DNA of 64,000 bases, from contig CBDIDV010000002.1 in NCBI GenBank assembly GCA_965277875.1, positions 2,976,001-3,040,000 on the forward strand, in the 5' to 3' direction. Below the pieces are notes generated by a model. It ran no database searches. It was not told the DNA's origin and worked only from the letters and a program-made list of their open reading frames with translations. The position numbers and the translations under genes are program-made. This stretch comes from CAWFQB01 sp965277875. Lineage in GTDB: Bacteria; Armatimonadota; Chthonomonadetes; Chthonomonadales; Chthonomonadaceae. Shown one piece after another: positions 42,309-51,442 of this stretch; position 1 is the first letter of the stretch, and each line of letters begins with the position of its first letter.

Positions 42309-44966
42309 TCAGTTCCGCACAGTTGAAACGTGATATGCGCCTCCTGCAGCGGCGGTGAATTGGTACTCGTGAGCAGAAGGATCGTGTGACAAATGTACGT
42401 TGGAACGTCCATTTAGCTGCACCGTGATGGGTTCGGCGGAACGGATGCGGCATGGCCCGCTGTGCTGCGCGTGAACTACGGCCTGCGTAAGTTTGCCGTC
42501 CTGCCAGCGTATGTCTACGCCGAAATTTCCGCGCGCTCTCAGCCCCGTCACGTTTCCGCTCGGCCAAGCACGCGGCAGGGCGGGCAAAAACTCCAAAGCC
42601 CCATTCTGGCTTTGCAGCAGCATTTCGGCCACGCCCGCCGTGTACCCGAAGTTGCCGTCTATCTGAAAGGGCGGGTGCGCGTCGAACAGATTGGGATACA
42701 CGCCCGCGCCGCTCCCGTTGTACTGCATGTTTGTGCCTTCGGCGGGCGTGAGCAGATTGCGAACGAAAATGTAGGCATGATCGCCGTCGCGCAGCCTTGC
42801 CCACAGGTTGAGTTTCCAGGCCAGCGACCAGCCGGTTCCCCCATCGCCGCGCCCTTCTAAGGTCTTGCGTACCGCCGTCCACAGTTCGGGCGTTCCCATT
42901 TGAGTGATCTGATTGCCCGGATACAGGCCGAAGGTATGCGAAACGTGCCTGTGCTGCGGTTCCGGGTACGCGAAATCCTTGAACCACTCCTGTATGGCCC
43001 CGTTCGCGCCAATAGGTGTCGGGTACAGGCGGGCCCGGGCGGCTTTCAACTTGTCGGCGAACGCGTGATCCTGCCCCAGAATGCGCGCGGTCTCGATGCA
43101 ATGCCCGAACAGGTTGTGAATGATCGCCATATCCATTGTGGACGCCATGCTGACGGCGGCGGTATGCTGTCTGCCGCCTGTTGTTTGTTGTTTGCTGCCA
43201 ACGTCAGCGGAGGTCAGGGCCGGGGCTTGTGGCGCGTAGAAGTGGTGTTCGGGAGACGTGGAGGGGGACGTGACCAGATGGCCCTGCCCGTCTTCGATGA
43301 GGAACTCCAGGCAGAACTGCGCTGCGCCGCGCATCAGGGGCCAGGCCCGCGTTTGCAAAAACTTGCGATCCTGCGTAAAGGCGTAGTGTTCCCACAGGTG
43401 CAGGCACAGCCATGCGCCGCCCATCGGCCAGCTTGCCCAGACCGGATCATTCGTGCCATTGCCGACCGGCCATGTCACGCCCCAGATGTTGGCGTTATGA
43501 TGCGCGCACCAGCCGCCCAGACCATACACCGATTGGGCCGTCTTATGTCCCGCCACGGCCAGCCGCTCGATGAAATCCAAAAGCGGCGTGTGACATTCCG
43601 ACAGGCCGCAGGTTTCCACAGGCCAGTAGTTCATTTCCACATTGATGTTGACCGTATAGTTGCAGTTCCACGGCGGTTTCATCCGGTCGTTCCAGATGCC
43701 CTGCAAATTGGCCGGTACGCCGCCCGGACGGGAACACGCGATGAGCAGATAGCGCCCGTACTGAAACAGCAGGGCGGCCAGTGCAGGATCATCGGTCTCG
43801 TGAAACCGGGCCACGCGCTCATCAGTCGGCAGGCTGGCGGTTTTGTTCTCTCCCAGGTTCAGCGTAACGCGGTCGAACAGGCGGGCATGGTCGGCTTGAT
43901 GCGCGGCCAGAAGCTGTTCGCAGGATTTGCCCGCGCAGGCATCCAGGGCTGCGGTAACGGCTTTGTGCGGATCACTGCCCCGCGTGTGCGGCGTGTTGTC
44001 CACGACCGTATAACTGGTGGCGATGGCGAGCAGGAGGGTGACGCTGTCCGCGCCCGCGATGTACAAACCTTGCGTATCGCCCGATACGGTTCCCCCCTGC
44101 GATACGGCCTCCAGGCAGACCGCAAAGCGTTCCGCATTGTCGGGCGTACCGTCGTAGGGAGTGGCGCAGCGTCCGCTCAGGGTCAGGCGAGGCAGGGGTC
44201 GCGCCTCCGGCTGTCCGTCTTCCGACCGGGTCTCGTGTTCGTGCGGGCAGTCGAAGCGGGCGCGAACATGGATCTGCCCCGGTCGGTCGCACATCAGGCG
44301 CGCGACGATGATTTGATCGGGCCTGCTGGCGAATACTTCATGCGTATACCACGCGCCCTCCCGTTGAAACCGCGTCACGGCTGCGCCGCGCTTCAAGTCC
44401 AGCGAGCGCATGTAGTTTTGGATGGGGGCAGGGTGCGCGTCCGCGCTGTTCCCGAACTCCAGCAGTAGGTCGCCTACGGGCTGATAGGGGTCAGTGTCCG
44501 GCCCCTGCATCTTTTTGGCGAGCGTGTCCGCGTCCACATAGCGCCCCTGCGCTACGGCCTCGCGAACCTGCGGCAGCACATCCTGCCCGGTATTGCGGTT
44601 GCCGTCGCGGGGCTGTCCGGCCCACAGCGTACTTTCGTTCAGACAAAGCCGCTCCAGGCCTACCCCTCCCCAGACCATTGCGCCCAATCGCCCGTTCCCG
44701 ACGGGCAATGCCTCCGTCCACTTGTGTGCGGGGCGGCGATACCACAGCGTCAGCGATTCAGCAGGCGCAGTCGCGTTTCCTGTAAACTCCTCGGTCGCGC
44801 CTTTCTCTTGCGCCTGTTCCGGCAGCGTCTCGTTCACACGTTCACCTCCTTCGGCCTGCGCTTTCCCCGCCTGTGCGGTCAGCAAAACCAATAGGGCAGT
44901 CAACACTTCACGCCTGCTCAAGTTTGCAGGCTTTGCGGTCGTCCTGCTTGTGTCTGATGTGTTCAT
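42309..44966 (-). CDS. GH95 alpha-L-fucosidase-type glycoside hydrolase
   Basis: An 885-residue protein of glycoside hydrolase family 95 (inverting alpha-L-fucosidases and alpha-L-galactosidases). Diagnostic start of the beta domain: LWYRRPAHKWTEALPVGNG and LGAMVWGG, LNESTLWAGQPRD. The (alpha/alpha)6 barrel has YWPVETCGLSECHTPLLDFI, the Asn/Asp/Glu region HHNANIWGVTWPVGNG and WLCLHLWEHYAFTQD. The C-terminal domain ends with VDIRWQDGKLTQAVV. A twin-arginine signal (LSRREVLTALLVLL) after 15 residues predicts Tat export. Likely role: releasing fucose or galactose from plant-like polysaccharides. Confidence 0.93.
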   Translation of the reverse strand: MNTSDTSRTTAKPANLSRREVLTALLVLLTAQAGKAQAEGGERVNETLPEQAQEKGATEEFTGNATAPAESLTLWYRRPAHKWTEALPVGNGRLGAMVWGGVGLERLCLNESTLWAGQPRDGNRNTGQDVLPQVREAVAQGRYVDADTLAKKMQGPDTDPYQPVGDLLLEFGNSADAHPAPIQNYMRSLDLKRGAAVTRFQREGAWYTHEVFASRPDQIIVARLMCDRPGQIHVRARFDCPHEHETRSEDGQPEARPLPRLTLSGRCATPYDGTPDNAERFAVCLEAVSQGGTVSGDTQGLYIAGADSVTLLLAIATSYTVVDNTPHTRGSDPHKAVTAALDACAGKSCEQLLAAHQADHARLFDRVTLNLGENKTASLPTDERVARFHETDDPALAALLFQYGRYLLIACSRPGGVPANLQGIWNDRMKPPWNCNYTVNINVEMNYWPVETCGLSECHTPLLDFIERLAVAGHKTAQSVYGLGGWCAHHNANIWGVTWPVGNGTNDPVWASWPMGGAWLCLHLWEHYAFTQDRKFLQTRAWPLMRGAAQFCLEFLIEDGQGHLVTSPSTSPEHHFYAPQAPALTSADVGSKQQTTGGRQHTAAVSMASTMDMAIIHNLFGHCIETARILGQDHAFADKLKAARARLYPTPIGANGAIQEWFKDFAYPEPQHRHVSHTFGLYPGNQITQMGTPELWTAVRKTLEGRGDGGTGWSLAWKLNLWARLRDGDHAYIFVRNLLTPAEGTNMQYNGSGAGVYPNLFDAHPPFQIDGNFGYTAGVAEMLLQSQNGALEFLPALPRAWPSGNVTGLRARGNFGVDIRWQDGKLTQAVVHAQHSGPCRIRSAEPITVQLNGRSNVHLSHDPSAHEYQFTAAAGGAYHVSTVRN

Positions 44967-44967
44967 G

Positions 44968-45187
44968 TCAGATGACGCCCCGTTCCTTTAAGAGACACCC
45001 AGCGAAGAGACACCCAGCGAAGAGACACCCAGCGAAGAGACACCCAGCGTTGATCGCCGATGGCGATGTGATCGAGCAGGTCAATGCCCAACAGTTGGCC
45101 CGCTTCGTGCAGGCGCTGCGTGACGCGCTTGTCTTCGGGGCTGGGCGCAGGATCGCCGCCGGGGTGGTTGTGCGCGATGATGGTGGC
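44968..45187 (-). pseudogene. Fragment of radC 3' end with a tandem expansion
   Basis: Duplicates the last about 60 codons of the complete radC at 46043; over 45048-45187 I count 6 differences in 140 bases. Near its end a 15-base unit (AGAGACACCCAGCGA) occurs four times where radC has one, which would read as RWVSL repeated in the radC frame, and the final codons are frame-disturbed. It has no start and is not a functional gene. Confidence 0.85.
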
Positions 45188-45198
45188 TCACGAACACT

Positions 45199-45423
45199 TT
45201 ACTTGGCGGCGACAGGCTCCTGAACGGCCTCGAATTGGATGCCGTGATCGCCGGTGTATGGCTGACGATGCGGGTTCTCGCCCATCCAAATGGTCAGTGG
45301 TATACCGCCGGGGAAAGCGCTGCAGGCGCGTTTCGCGTTTGTATTCCAGTGGAGGCAGAAGGTGCAGACTTCGCTAAAAGCCGGGATTTCGTGTTCTTTG
45401 TCAATCGTGATAGGCATGTCCAT
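45199..45423 (-). CDS. Small cysteine-containing protein
   Basis: A 74-residue protein: MPITIDKEHEIPAFSEV, CTFCLHWNTNAKRACSAFPG, PYTGDHGIQFEAV. The CxxC and later Cys with PGG and GDHGIQFE look conserved in type and may hold a metal. The ATG overlaps the upstream stop in TAATG, so it is translated with the 187-residue gene. No family name recognised. Confidence 0.55.
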   Translation of the reverse strand: MDMPITIDKEHEIPAFSEVCTFCLHWNTNAKRACSAFPGGIPLTIWMGENPHRQPYTGDHGIQFEAVQEPVAAK

Positions 45424-45986
45424 TACTCCTCAGTCCTATTGTAACGCAGCCCAGCCATTCCTGCAACCTGCGTCCATATTTCATGGTCAAGGCGGGCGGA
45501 GGCTTCTTGCGGGCTGATGGCGTGGCGCAATGCCGCACCGTACAATTCGGTTTTGACCTGCCGATAGACGACATCGTAGAGCGGCTGTATCTCCTGGTTC
45601 CAAGTAAGTTCCGTCCAGCCCAATGGGGACGGGCGCATCGAATAAACCGCTAAGGGGCCGACAGCGCGAATTTCAGCCATTTCCGCCCGGCAGGCCAGCA
45701 GAATGTCCTCCGGTGAAAATGAACTGCCTGCATGACGGACATCCTCAGGATCATAGTTCCAGCCTCGTGGATGATTGTGCGTAAATGTCACCTCGGAAAC
45801 AGCTCTCAACATTTCCACCTCGGCGTCCGTAAACTCGATTTCATAATCCTTGTTCGGCTGCGAACTCTTTTGCAGGATGATGTTTCCGCTGCTGTCATAA
45901 GCGATCCCGGTTTCGGAACGGAGCAGGCGAAGCTCTTTCTCTTTTGCCTGCACGATGTCAATCAAGGCCATCTTCACCTCACACAC
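45423..45986 (-). CDS. Protein with HNHP motif, unknown function
   Basis: A 187-residue protein. The segment EVTFTHNHPRGWNYDPEDVR and SSFSPEDILLACRAEMAEIR recalls the H-N-H-P-x-G and S-P-x-D features of JAMM/RadC-like and some phage-head-associated proteins, but the spacing is different and the second metal histidine is unclear. It forms a two-gene unit with the small cysteine protein. Both lie between a radC fragment and the full radC. Confidence 0.5.
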   Translation of the reverse strand: MCEVKMALIDIVQAKEKELRLLRSETGIAYDSSGNIILQKSSQPNKDYEIEFTDAEVEMLRAVSEVTFTHNHPRGWNYDPEDVRHAGSSFSPEDILLACRAEMAEIRAVGPLAVYSMRPSPLGWTELTWNQEIQPLYDVVYRQVKTELYGAALRHAISPQEASARLDHEIWTQVAGMAGLRYNRTEE

Positions 45987-46042
45987 ATTGCAGCGAGACC
46001 CTCAAACGCTACAGCAACAGCCACATATCCACCGGCCACTTT

Positions 46043-46975
46043 TCAGATAACGCCCCGTTCCTTTAGTGATACCCAGCGTTGATCGCCGATGACGATGTGG
46101 TCGAGCAGGTCAATGCCCAACAGTTGGCCCGCTTCATGCAGGCGCTGCGTGACACGCTTGTCTTCGGGGCTGGGCGCAGGATCGCCGCTGGGGTGGTTGT
46201 GCGCGATGATGATGGCCGCAGACGAGGCGAGAATGGCGTCCTTAAACACCTCGCGGGGGTGGACGAGGCTGCTGTCCAGAATGCCGACCGAAACAGTCTT
46301 TATGTGCATTACCTGGTTCTTACTGTTCAAGAGCAGGCTTTTGAGATGCTCTTTTTTCAGGTCGCGCATTTCCGGCATCAGCAGGTTGGCGACGTCCTGC
46401 GGGCTGCGGATGCACGGCTTTTCTTCGGGCGACAGCGCGGCCAGGCGCTTGCCCAGTTCCACAGCCGCCATGATCTCCACGGCCTTGACCGGCCCGATCC
46501 CCTTTACCTTTCCCAACTCCTCCACGCTCGCATTCGATACGCCGCGCAGTCCGCCAAAATGACTGAGCAGCAGTTCCGCAAGCCCGACCGCGCTGCGTTC
46601 CCGCGTACCGATACGCAGTTGGATGGCGAGCAGTTCGGTTGTGGAGAGGGCGCTTGAGCCATAGTGCGTCAGGCGTTCGCGGGGGCGTTCCGTGGCGGGC
46701 ATCTCATGGATGGTGACGGTGTAACGCGCGGCGGGCGCGCGTGGAGCGGGCTTTTCGTCTGTGGAGTCCGGCGTGTCGCCTGCGCCGCTGTCCGGCATGG
46801 GAGCGGACAGCGCATCCGGCACAATGGCCGACAGCGCCTCAGACATCGGCACGGAGGCGTACCGGCCGCTTCCCTCCTCAAGATGTTCTTTTATTGCCTT
46901 GCCGGACTTGCGGCGCTTTTTGGCGGGAACATCGGTCGGCGGCGCAGATGGAGCGGCTTGTTGTGTTGTCGTCAC
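46043..46975 (-). CDS. radC: RadC family JAMM-domain protein
   Basis: A 310-residue protein of the RadC/UPF0758 family. About 70 residues of low-complexity extension precede the standard domain (ERPRERLTHYGSSALSTTEL). Helix-hairpin-helix: GKVKGIGPVKAVEIMAAVELG. Metal site: IIIAHNHPSGDPAPSPEDKRVTQRL, the JAMM motif. GDQRWVSLKERGVI is the end. The cellular function of the family is still unresolved; it is frequent near mobile DNA. Confidence 0.92.
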   Translation of the reverse strand: MTTTQQAAPSAPPTDVPAKKRRKSGKAIKEHLEEGSGRYASVPMSEALSAIVPDALSAPMPDSGAGDTPDSTDEKPAPRAPAARYTVTIHEMPATERPRERLTHYGSSALSTTELLAIQLRIGTRERSAVGLAELLLSHFGGLRGVSNASVEELGKVKGIGPVKAVEIMAAVELGKRLAALSPEEKPCIRSPQDVANLLMPEMRDLKKEHLKSLLLNSKNQVMHIKTVSVGILDSSLVHPREVFKDAILASSAAIIIAHNHPSGDPAPSPEDKRVTQRLHEAGQLLGIDLLDHIVIGDQRWVSLKERGVI

Positions 46976-47466
46976 GCGGTTATCCTCGGCTGGCGGTCAG
47001 TAGGTTTGTGGCTGACGGTTTATTGTTATTTGCGCGCGGTCGTACTTTTGGCGCGGGGCTGTTCTCCGTCCGTTCCGACTGCCTTTTACGGAAAACAAAG
47101 GTTCTATATTAAGGTTCTATATTGTGGTATCCATTATCGTATCTGTTCGCCTCGCCGCCCGCATCCTCCTGCTAAACTTTAGGCTTCAGGCGCAGCGCAA
47201 ACCATGCCACACTGCGATTTGCCCGCTTATCTTCATACTCTTTTCAAGCAGGACGGCGCACAAGCAGGAAAGAAGGGGGATGACTGCGAAAGGAACGTTT
47301 ATCAAAGACAGGCAGATGTGGCTGCAAATGCAACAAAAGCGGTGAAAATACATCAAAATAAGCCTGCACACTGCATGTTCCATTCATGCTATCGTAAACT
47401 ATCGTAAATCTACACTTTTCTTGTCGCGCATTTCTTGTCGCGCACTATCGCAAAGGAACTCGCTTA
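46976..47466. other. Intergenic stretch
   Basis: About 490 bases with divergent genes on both sides. I see no gene. GGTTCTATATT occurs twice in direct repeat at about 47099-47122. The promoters of radC and of the next gene should be here, but I cannot assign them. Confidence 0.4.
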
Positions 47467-48447
47467 ATGAAACATGTCGGCGCTGTGGCCGCTTTTGTCG
47501 GCCTGCTGTCTCTTGGTACGCTCTCCCTGTCCTCGCTCGCCCTGCACCGTCCCGCCCGTCCCAAAGCTCAGGTCACACATCGGCTCTTAGCACAGGACAG
47601 AGGCCATCTCGCCATTCTCAACGCGAACGGCGACGTGGAATGGGAAGCACCCTGCCCCTTTACATCGCACGACGTGACGGTTCTGCCCAACGGCAACATT
47701 CTCGCGCACACCGGCCCCGCTACGATTGTCGAGATGACGCCCGACAAGCAAATCGTGTGGACGCACAAGTCCGCGCCCAAATCCCCCTATACGGGCGTTG
47801 TCGAGATCCACTCTTTTCAGCGCCTAAGCGACGGCCTGACCATGATCGCCGAGACCGGCAACCGGCGTATCATCGAAGTGGATAAGAACGACGCCATCGT
47901 CCATGAGATGCCCCTGACCGTGGATCATCCCAGTTCGCACCGCGATACCCGCATGGCGCGCAAGCTCGACAACGGCCACTATCTTGTGTGTCACGAGGGC
48001 GACGGCGTCGTTCGCGAGTATACCCCGGATGGAACCGTCGTCTGGAAGTACGTGATGGATCTGAACGGTCAGCCCGAAACGCCCAACCACGACGGACACG
48101 GCATCAATGTCTTTGGGGCCGTCCGACTGAAAAGCGGCAATACCCTGATCGCGGGCGGCAACAACAATCGCGTGATCGAGGTCAATCCCGCCGGCATAGT
48201 GGTGTGGAGCATAGATCGTGACGAACTGCCGGGTATTCACCTGTGCTGGGTCACGTCTCTGGAAATGCTGCCCAACAACCATCTGGTATTCGGCAACACC
48301 CACGCCGGCCCCGACAACCCGCAGCTGATCGAAGTGACGCACGACAAGGCCAAAAAAGTCATCTGGACGATGAAGAACATGACCACGTTCGGCAACGACA
48401 CCTGCGCCGCGCAGATCCTCGATGTCAAGGGCAAAGTGATCCGCTAA
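47467..48447 (+). CDS. Exported arylsulfotransferase/NHL-like beta-propeller
   Basis: A 326-residue protein with a signal peptide (VGAVAAFVGLLSLGTLSLS). Repeated blade pattern: ILNANGDVEWEAP, VEMTPDKQIVWTH, REYTPDGTVVWKYV, IEVNPAGIVVWSID, similar to PQQ-like and arylsulfotransferase propellers. Catalytic residues of sulfotransferases cannot be confirmed. It lies 60 bases before a glycoside hydrolase gene and may work with it. Confidence 0.75.
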   Translation: MKHVGAVAAFVGLLSLGTLSLSSLALHRPARPKAQVTHRLLAQDRGHLAILNANGDVEWEAPCPFTSHDVTVLPNGNILAHTGPATIVEMTPDKQIVWTHKSAPKSPYTGVVEIHSFQRLSDGLTMIAETGNRRIIEVDKNDAIVHEMPLTVDHPSSHRDTRMARKLDNGHYLVCHEGDGVVREYTPDGTVVWKYVMDLNGQPETPNHDGHGINVFGAVRLKSGNTLIAGGNNNRVIEVNPAGIVVWSIDRDELPGIHLCWVTSLEMLPNNHLVFGNTHAGPDNPQLIEVTHDKAKKVIWTMKNMTTFGNDTCAAQILDVKGKVIR

Positions 48448-48507
48448 CTATTGTATGCTGATTACGCGCCTGTTGGCGCATTCATGTTCAAAGAAGAACC
48501 TGACCTT

Positions 48508-49929
48508 ATGAACCCACTCCCGCGCCTGTGCGTCAGCCAGCAGAACCCGCATCTGCTGGCGACCCGAACCCGTCAAAGTCAGGAACAAAGAAGCCAGGAG
48601 CAGACCGGCGAGCAGCCGTTCTTTCTGCTTGGCGATACGGCCTGGGAACTGTTCCACCGCCTGACGCGCCCACAGGCAGACCGCTACTTTGCAGACCGGG
48701 CGGCGAAAGGCTTCAATCTCATCTGCGCCGTCGCGCTCGCCGAGTTCGACGGCCTGCGCGTTCCCAATGCTTACGGGGATGTTCCGCTGCACGACGATGA
48801 CCCGCGCAGGCCCAATGAAGCCTACTTCGCCCACATAGACGCCCTGATCGCGCAGGCCCACGCGCATGGTTTGTATGTCGGCCTGCTGCCGACGTGGGGC
48901 GACAAGCTCACCGCGCCGTGGGGAGCGGGGCCGCGCATCTTTCATGTTGGAGAACCGGAAACAGGGCGCGAATACGGACGCTGGCTTGGGGAGCGATACA
49001 AACACGCGTCCAACATTTTGTGGATACTTGGCGGCGACCGTCCGCCGAGTCTTGCGGGCATCTCGCCCACATGGAAGCATCCGTGGGAGGCGGGATTTAC
49101 GCCGGACACCGACTGGACTCCGCTGTGGCGCGCGATGGCCGAGGGCATTGCGGAAGGCGCAAACGGACAGGCCCTGTTCGCCTATCATCCGCAGGGCGGC
49201 CCGCTGTCCTCGTCGCAATTTCTGCACAACGAGGCATGGCTGCACATCAATATGATGCAGTCGGGGCATGGCGGCGGACACGATGTTCCGGTCTGGGAAC
49301 GCATCACGCGCGACTACGATCTAAGACCTATCAAGCCCACTTTAGACGCCGAACCCAACTACGAAGATCACCCCGTCAATCTGTGGCCCGTCTACGATCC
49401 CGCGAACGGCTATTTTCGCGACGACGATGTACGCAGGCAGTGCTACCGCTCCGTGTTCGCGGGCGGGTGCGGCGTCATTTACGGACACCACGCCGTATGG
49501 CAGTTCTGGGACAATACGCGCGAAAACATCAATCACGCCGACCGCTACTGGACAGACGCGCTGGATCGTCCCGGCGCGTTTCAAGTTGGCTATCTGCGCC
49601 GACTGGTCGAGTCGTATTTGGGAACAGGGCGCGTACCCGACCAGACCCTGCTCGCCTCCCCGCCAGGCGAAGGCGCGGCCCACATCTGCGCCACGCGGGA
49701 CACAGGCGGCAAATGCGCCCTGATCTACATGCCGAAGGCGGGACATGGAATCGGCATTCATTTAGACAAACTGGCAGGGCCGCGCGTTCGCTACTCCTGG
49801 TTTAGTCCGCGCACAGGAGAGCAGGCACAGATGCCTCATGGATATGCGGCGTCAGGAACGATGACCTTTGTATCCCCCGGCGTAACTAACACCCCGGAGG
49901 ATTGGGTGCTGATTTTGGAAAGTGTTTAG
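48508..49929 (+). CDS. DUF4038-type glycoside hydrolase (GH140-like)
   Basis: About 473 residues. The DUF4038 (PF13204) barrel is visible: FFLLGDTAWELFHRLTRPQA, YFADRAAKGFNLICAVALA, HGLYVGLLPTWGDKL, NILWILGGDRPP, and a nucleophile strand LDAEPNYEDHP. The C-terminal domain (about 380-473) fits the collagen-binding-like domain usually attached. Characterised relatives cleave apiose side chains of rhamnogalacturonan II; others are unknown. The N-terminal segment contains an unusual Gln-rich stretch (TRQSQEQRSQEQTGEQ). Start ATG 48508 is chosen; 48484 and 48451 are possible. No signal peptide. Confidence 0.82.
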   Translation: MNPLPRLCVSQQNPHLLATRTRQSQEQRSQEQTGEQPFFLLGDTAWELFHRLTRPQADRYFADRAAKGFNLICAVALAEFDGLRVPNAYGDVPLHDDDPRRPNEAYFAHIDALIAQAHAHGLYVGLLPTWGDKLTAPWGAGPRIFHVGEPETGREYGRWLGERYKHASNILWILGGDRPPSLAGISPTWKHPWEAGFTPDTDWTPLWRAMAEGIAEGANGQALFAYHPQGGPLSSSQFLHNEAWLHINMMQSGHGGGHDVPVWERITRDYDLRPIKPTLDAEPNYEDHPVNLWPVYDPANGYFRDDDVRRQCYRSVFAGGCGVIYGHHAVWQFWDNTRENINHADRYWTDALDRPGAFQVGYLRRLVESYLGTGRVPDQTLLASPPGEGAAHICATRDTGGKCALIYMPKAGHGIGIHLDKLAGPRVRYSWFSPRTGEQAQMPHGYAASGTMTFVSPGVTNTPEDWVLILESV

Positions 49930-49930
49930 T

Positions 49931-50103
49931 CGTAACTACTCAGACGTGACGACCGGGCCGTGAACGACCCGTCTGTGAGGCTTCGCCGACCGTCCGGTAG
50001 ACGGAACACCCCAAAAACCAGACCTGTCCCGTCCGCAGGACGGTCGGCGGAGCCTCACAGACCCGTACTTCAGTGTGGGGCTACGCCATCTGAATAGTCA
50101 CTA
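49931..50103. repeat. Palindromic repeat, family 2, copy 2
   Basis: Arms CCCGTCTGTGAGGCTTCGCC (left, 49968-) and its inverted match with CTCCGCC in the right arm (50038-50066), continuing with GACCGTCC and, at the outer edges, GTAACTACTCAG and the inverted GTGACTATTCAG. Same family as 39500-39655 and 62368-62435. It fills the gap before the GH2-like gene. Confidence 0.8.
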
Positions 50104-50125
50104 CAAAGAAGGAAGTTATCGCGAT

Positions 50126-51442
50126 ATGAAAACACGATTTGCGACGGCAGCGACAGTGACCGGAATGTGTCTCAGCGTGTCGCCTGTGACGACGCCGCCA
50201 TGCGCCGCGCAGGACGCCAAGCCTGCCGCTATGTCCGGTAGTTCCATTGTGCAGGTGCGGCGCGCGAGCGCGGGATACGAACTGCTCCGTAACGGTCAGC
50301 CCTATTTTATCCGGGGCGTGGGCGGGCAGAATTATCTCGAGACCCTCAAGGCCACGGGCGGCAACTCCCTGCGTACCTGGGGCGCGGACGATCTGGAACC
50401 CCTCCTCGACCGCGCGCAGCAGCTTGGCCTGACCGTGACCGTGGGCATCTGGTTCGGGCAGGAGCGGCAGGGCTTCAACTATGGCGATGCCGCGCAGGTC
50501 AAGGCGCAGTTGGAGCGAACGCGGGAGTTTGTCCGCAGGTACCGCAAGCATCCCGCCGTGCTGATGTGGGGATTGGGCAATGAGATGGAAGGAAATGGCG
50601 AAAACCCCGCCATCTGGCGCGCGATCAACGATGTCGCCAAAATGGTCAGGCAGGAAGACCCGGCCCACCCCACCATGACAGTGATCGCGGAGATCGGCGC
50701 GAACGCCACCAAAGCGAAGCGGTTTATGGAGCAGTGTCCCGACGTGGACATACTGGGCATCAACTCGTATGCCGGGTGCGCGTCCCTCCCCGCGCGTTTG
50801 AAGGGCGCGGGCTTTGATCGGCCCTATGTGGTCACGGAATATGGGCCGGCGGGGTCGTGGGAAGTGGGCAAGACCGCGTGGAAAGCGCCCATCGAACCGA
50901 CAAGCACACGCAAGGCCGAAACCTATCTTGCCAGCTATCAGGGCGCTATCGGCTCGCAGACCGGCAAATGCCTCGGCTCGTATGCTTTTTTGTGGGGCGA
51001 TAAAATAGAGACCACGCCCACATGGTTCGGCATGGTGCTGCCGTCCGGCGAGCGCCTGGGGGCCGTAGACAGCATGACATACGCCTGGACCGGCAAATGG
51101 CCCGCCAATCGCGCCCCTTCTATTGCGCGCCTGGACATTTCCAGCCTGGACAGGCGACTTGCTCCCGGCGCGGCCTTTACCGCCGAACTGGAGGCGAGCG
51201 ACCCGGATGGCGACGCCCTGACGACGCGCTGGGAAGTCCGCTCGGAGATCACCGACCGCAAGACCGGCGGCGACGCCGAAGCCGCCCCATCCGCGCACCC
51301 GGAGGCGTTCGTCGAGTCGAAGGGCCTGCACGGCTCGTTCCGCGCCCCCATGACACCGGGCGCGTACCGCGTGTTCGTTTATGTTTACGATGGCAAGGGA
51401 CACGCCGCCACCGCCAACCTCCCCTTCCTCGTTCACGAATAG
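50126..51442 (+). CDS. Exported GH2/GH5-like clan GH-A hydrolase
   Basis: A 438-residue protein with signal peptide (about residues 1-28). One TIM barrel: GQPYFIRGVGGQNYLETLKA, LRTWGADDLEPLL, VLMWGLGNEMEGNG (acid/base Glu after Asn) and PYVVTEYGPAGSW (nucleophile Glu). The pair NE and TEYG is typical of the GH2 catalytic module, here without the GH2 beta domains. The C-terminal about 120 residues (DPDGDALTTRWEVRSE) form an Ig/PKD-like domain. ATG 50126 has GAAGGAAG upstream. Substrate unknown. Confidence 0.8.
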   Translation: MKTRFATAATVTGMCLSVSPVTTPPCAAQDAKPAAMSGSSIVQVRRASAGYELLRNGQPYFIRGVGGQNYLETLKATGGNSLRTWGADDLEPLLDRAQQLGLTVTVGIWFGQERQGFNYGDAAQVKAQLERTREFVRRYRKHPAVLMWGLGNEMEGNGENPAIWRAINDVAKMVRQEDPAHPTMTVIAEIGANATKAKRFMEQCPDVDILGINSYAGCASLPARLKGAGFDRPYVVTEYGPAGSWEVGKTAWKAPIEPTSTRKAETYLASYQGAIGSQTGKCLGSYAFLWGDKIETTPTWFGMVLPSGERLGAVDSMTYAWTGKWPANRAPSIARLDISSLDRRLAPGAAFTAELEASDPDGDALTTRWEVRSEITDRKTGGDAEAAPSAHPEAFVESKGLHGSFRAPMTPGAYRVFVYVYDGKGHAATANLPFLVHE

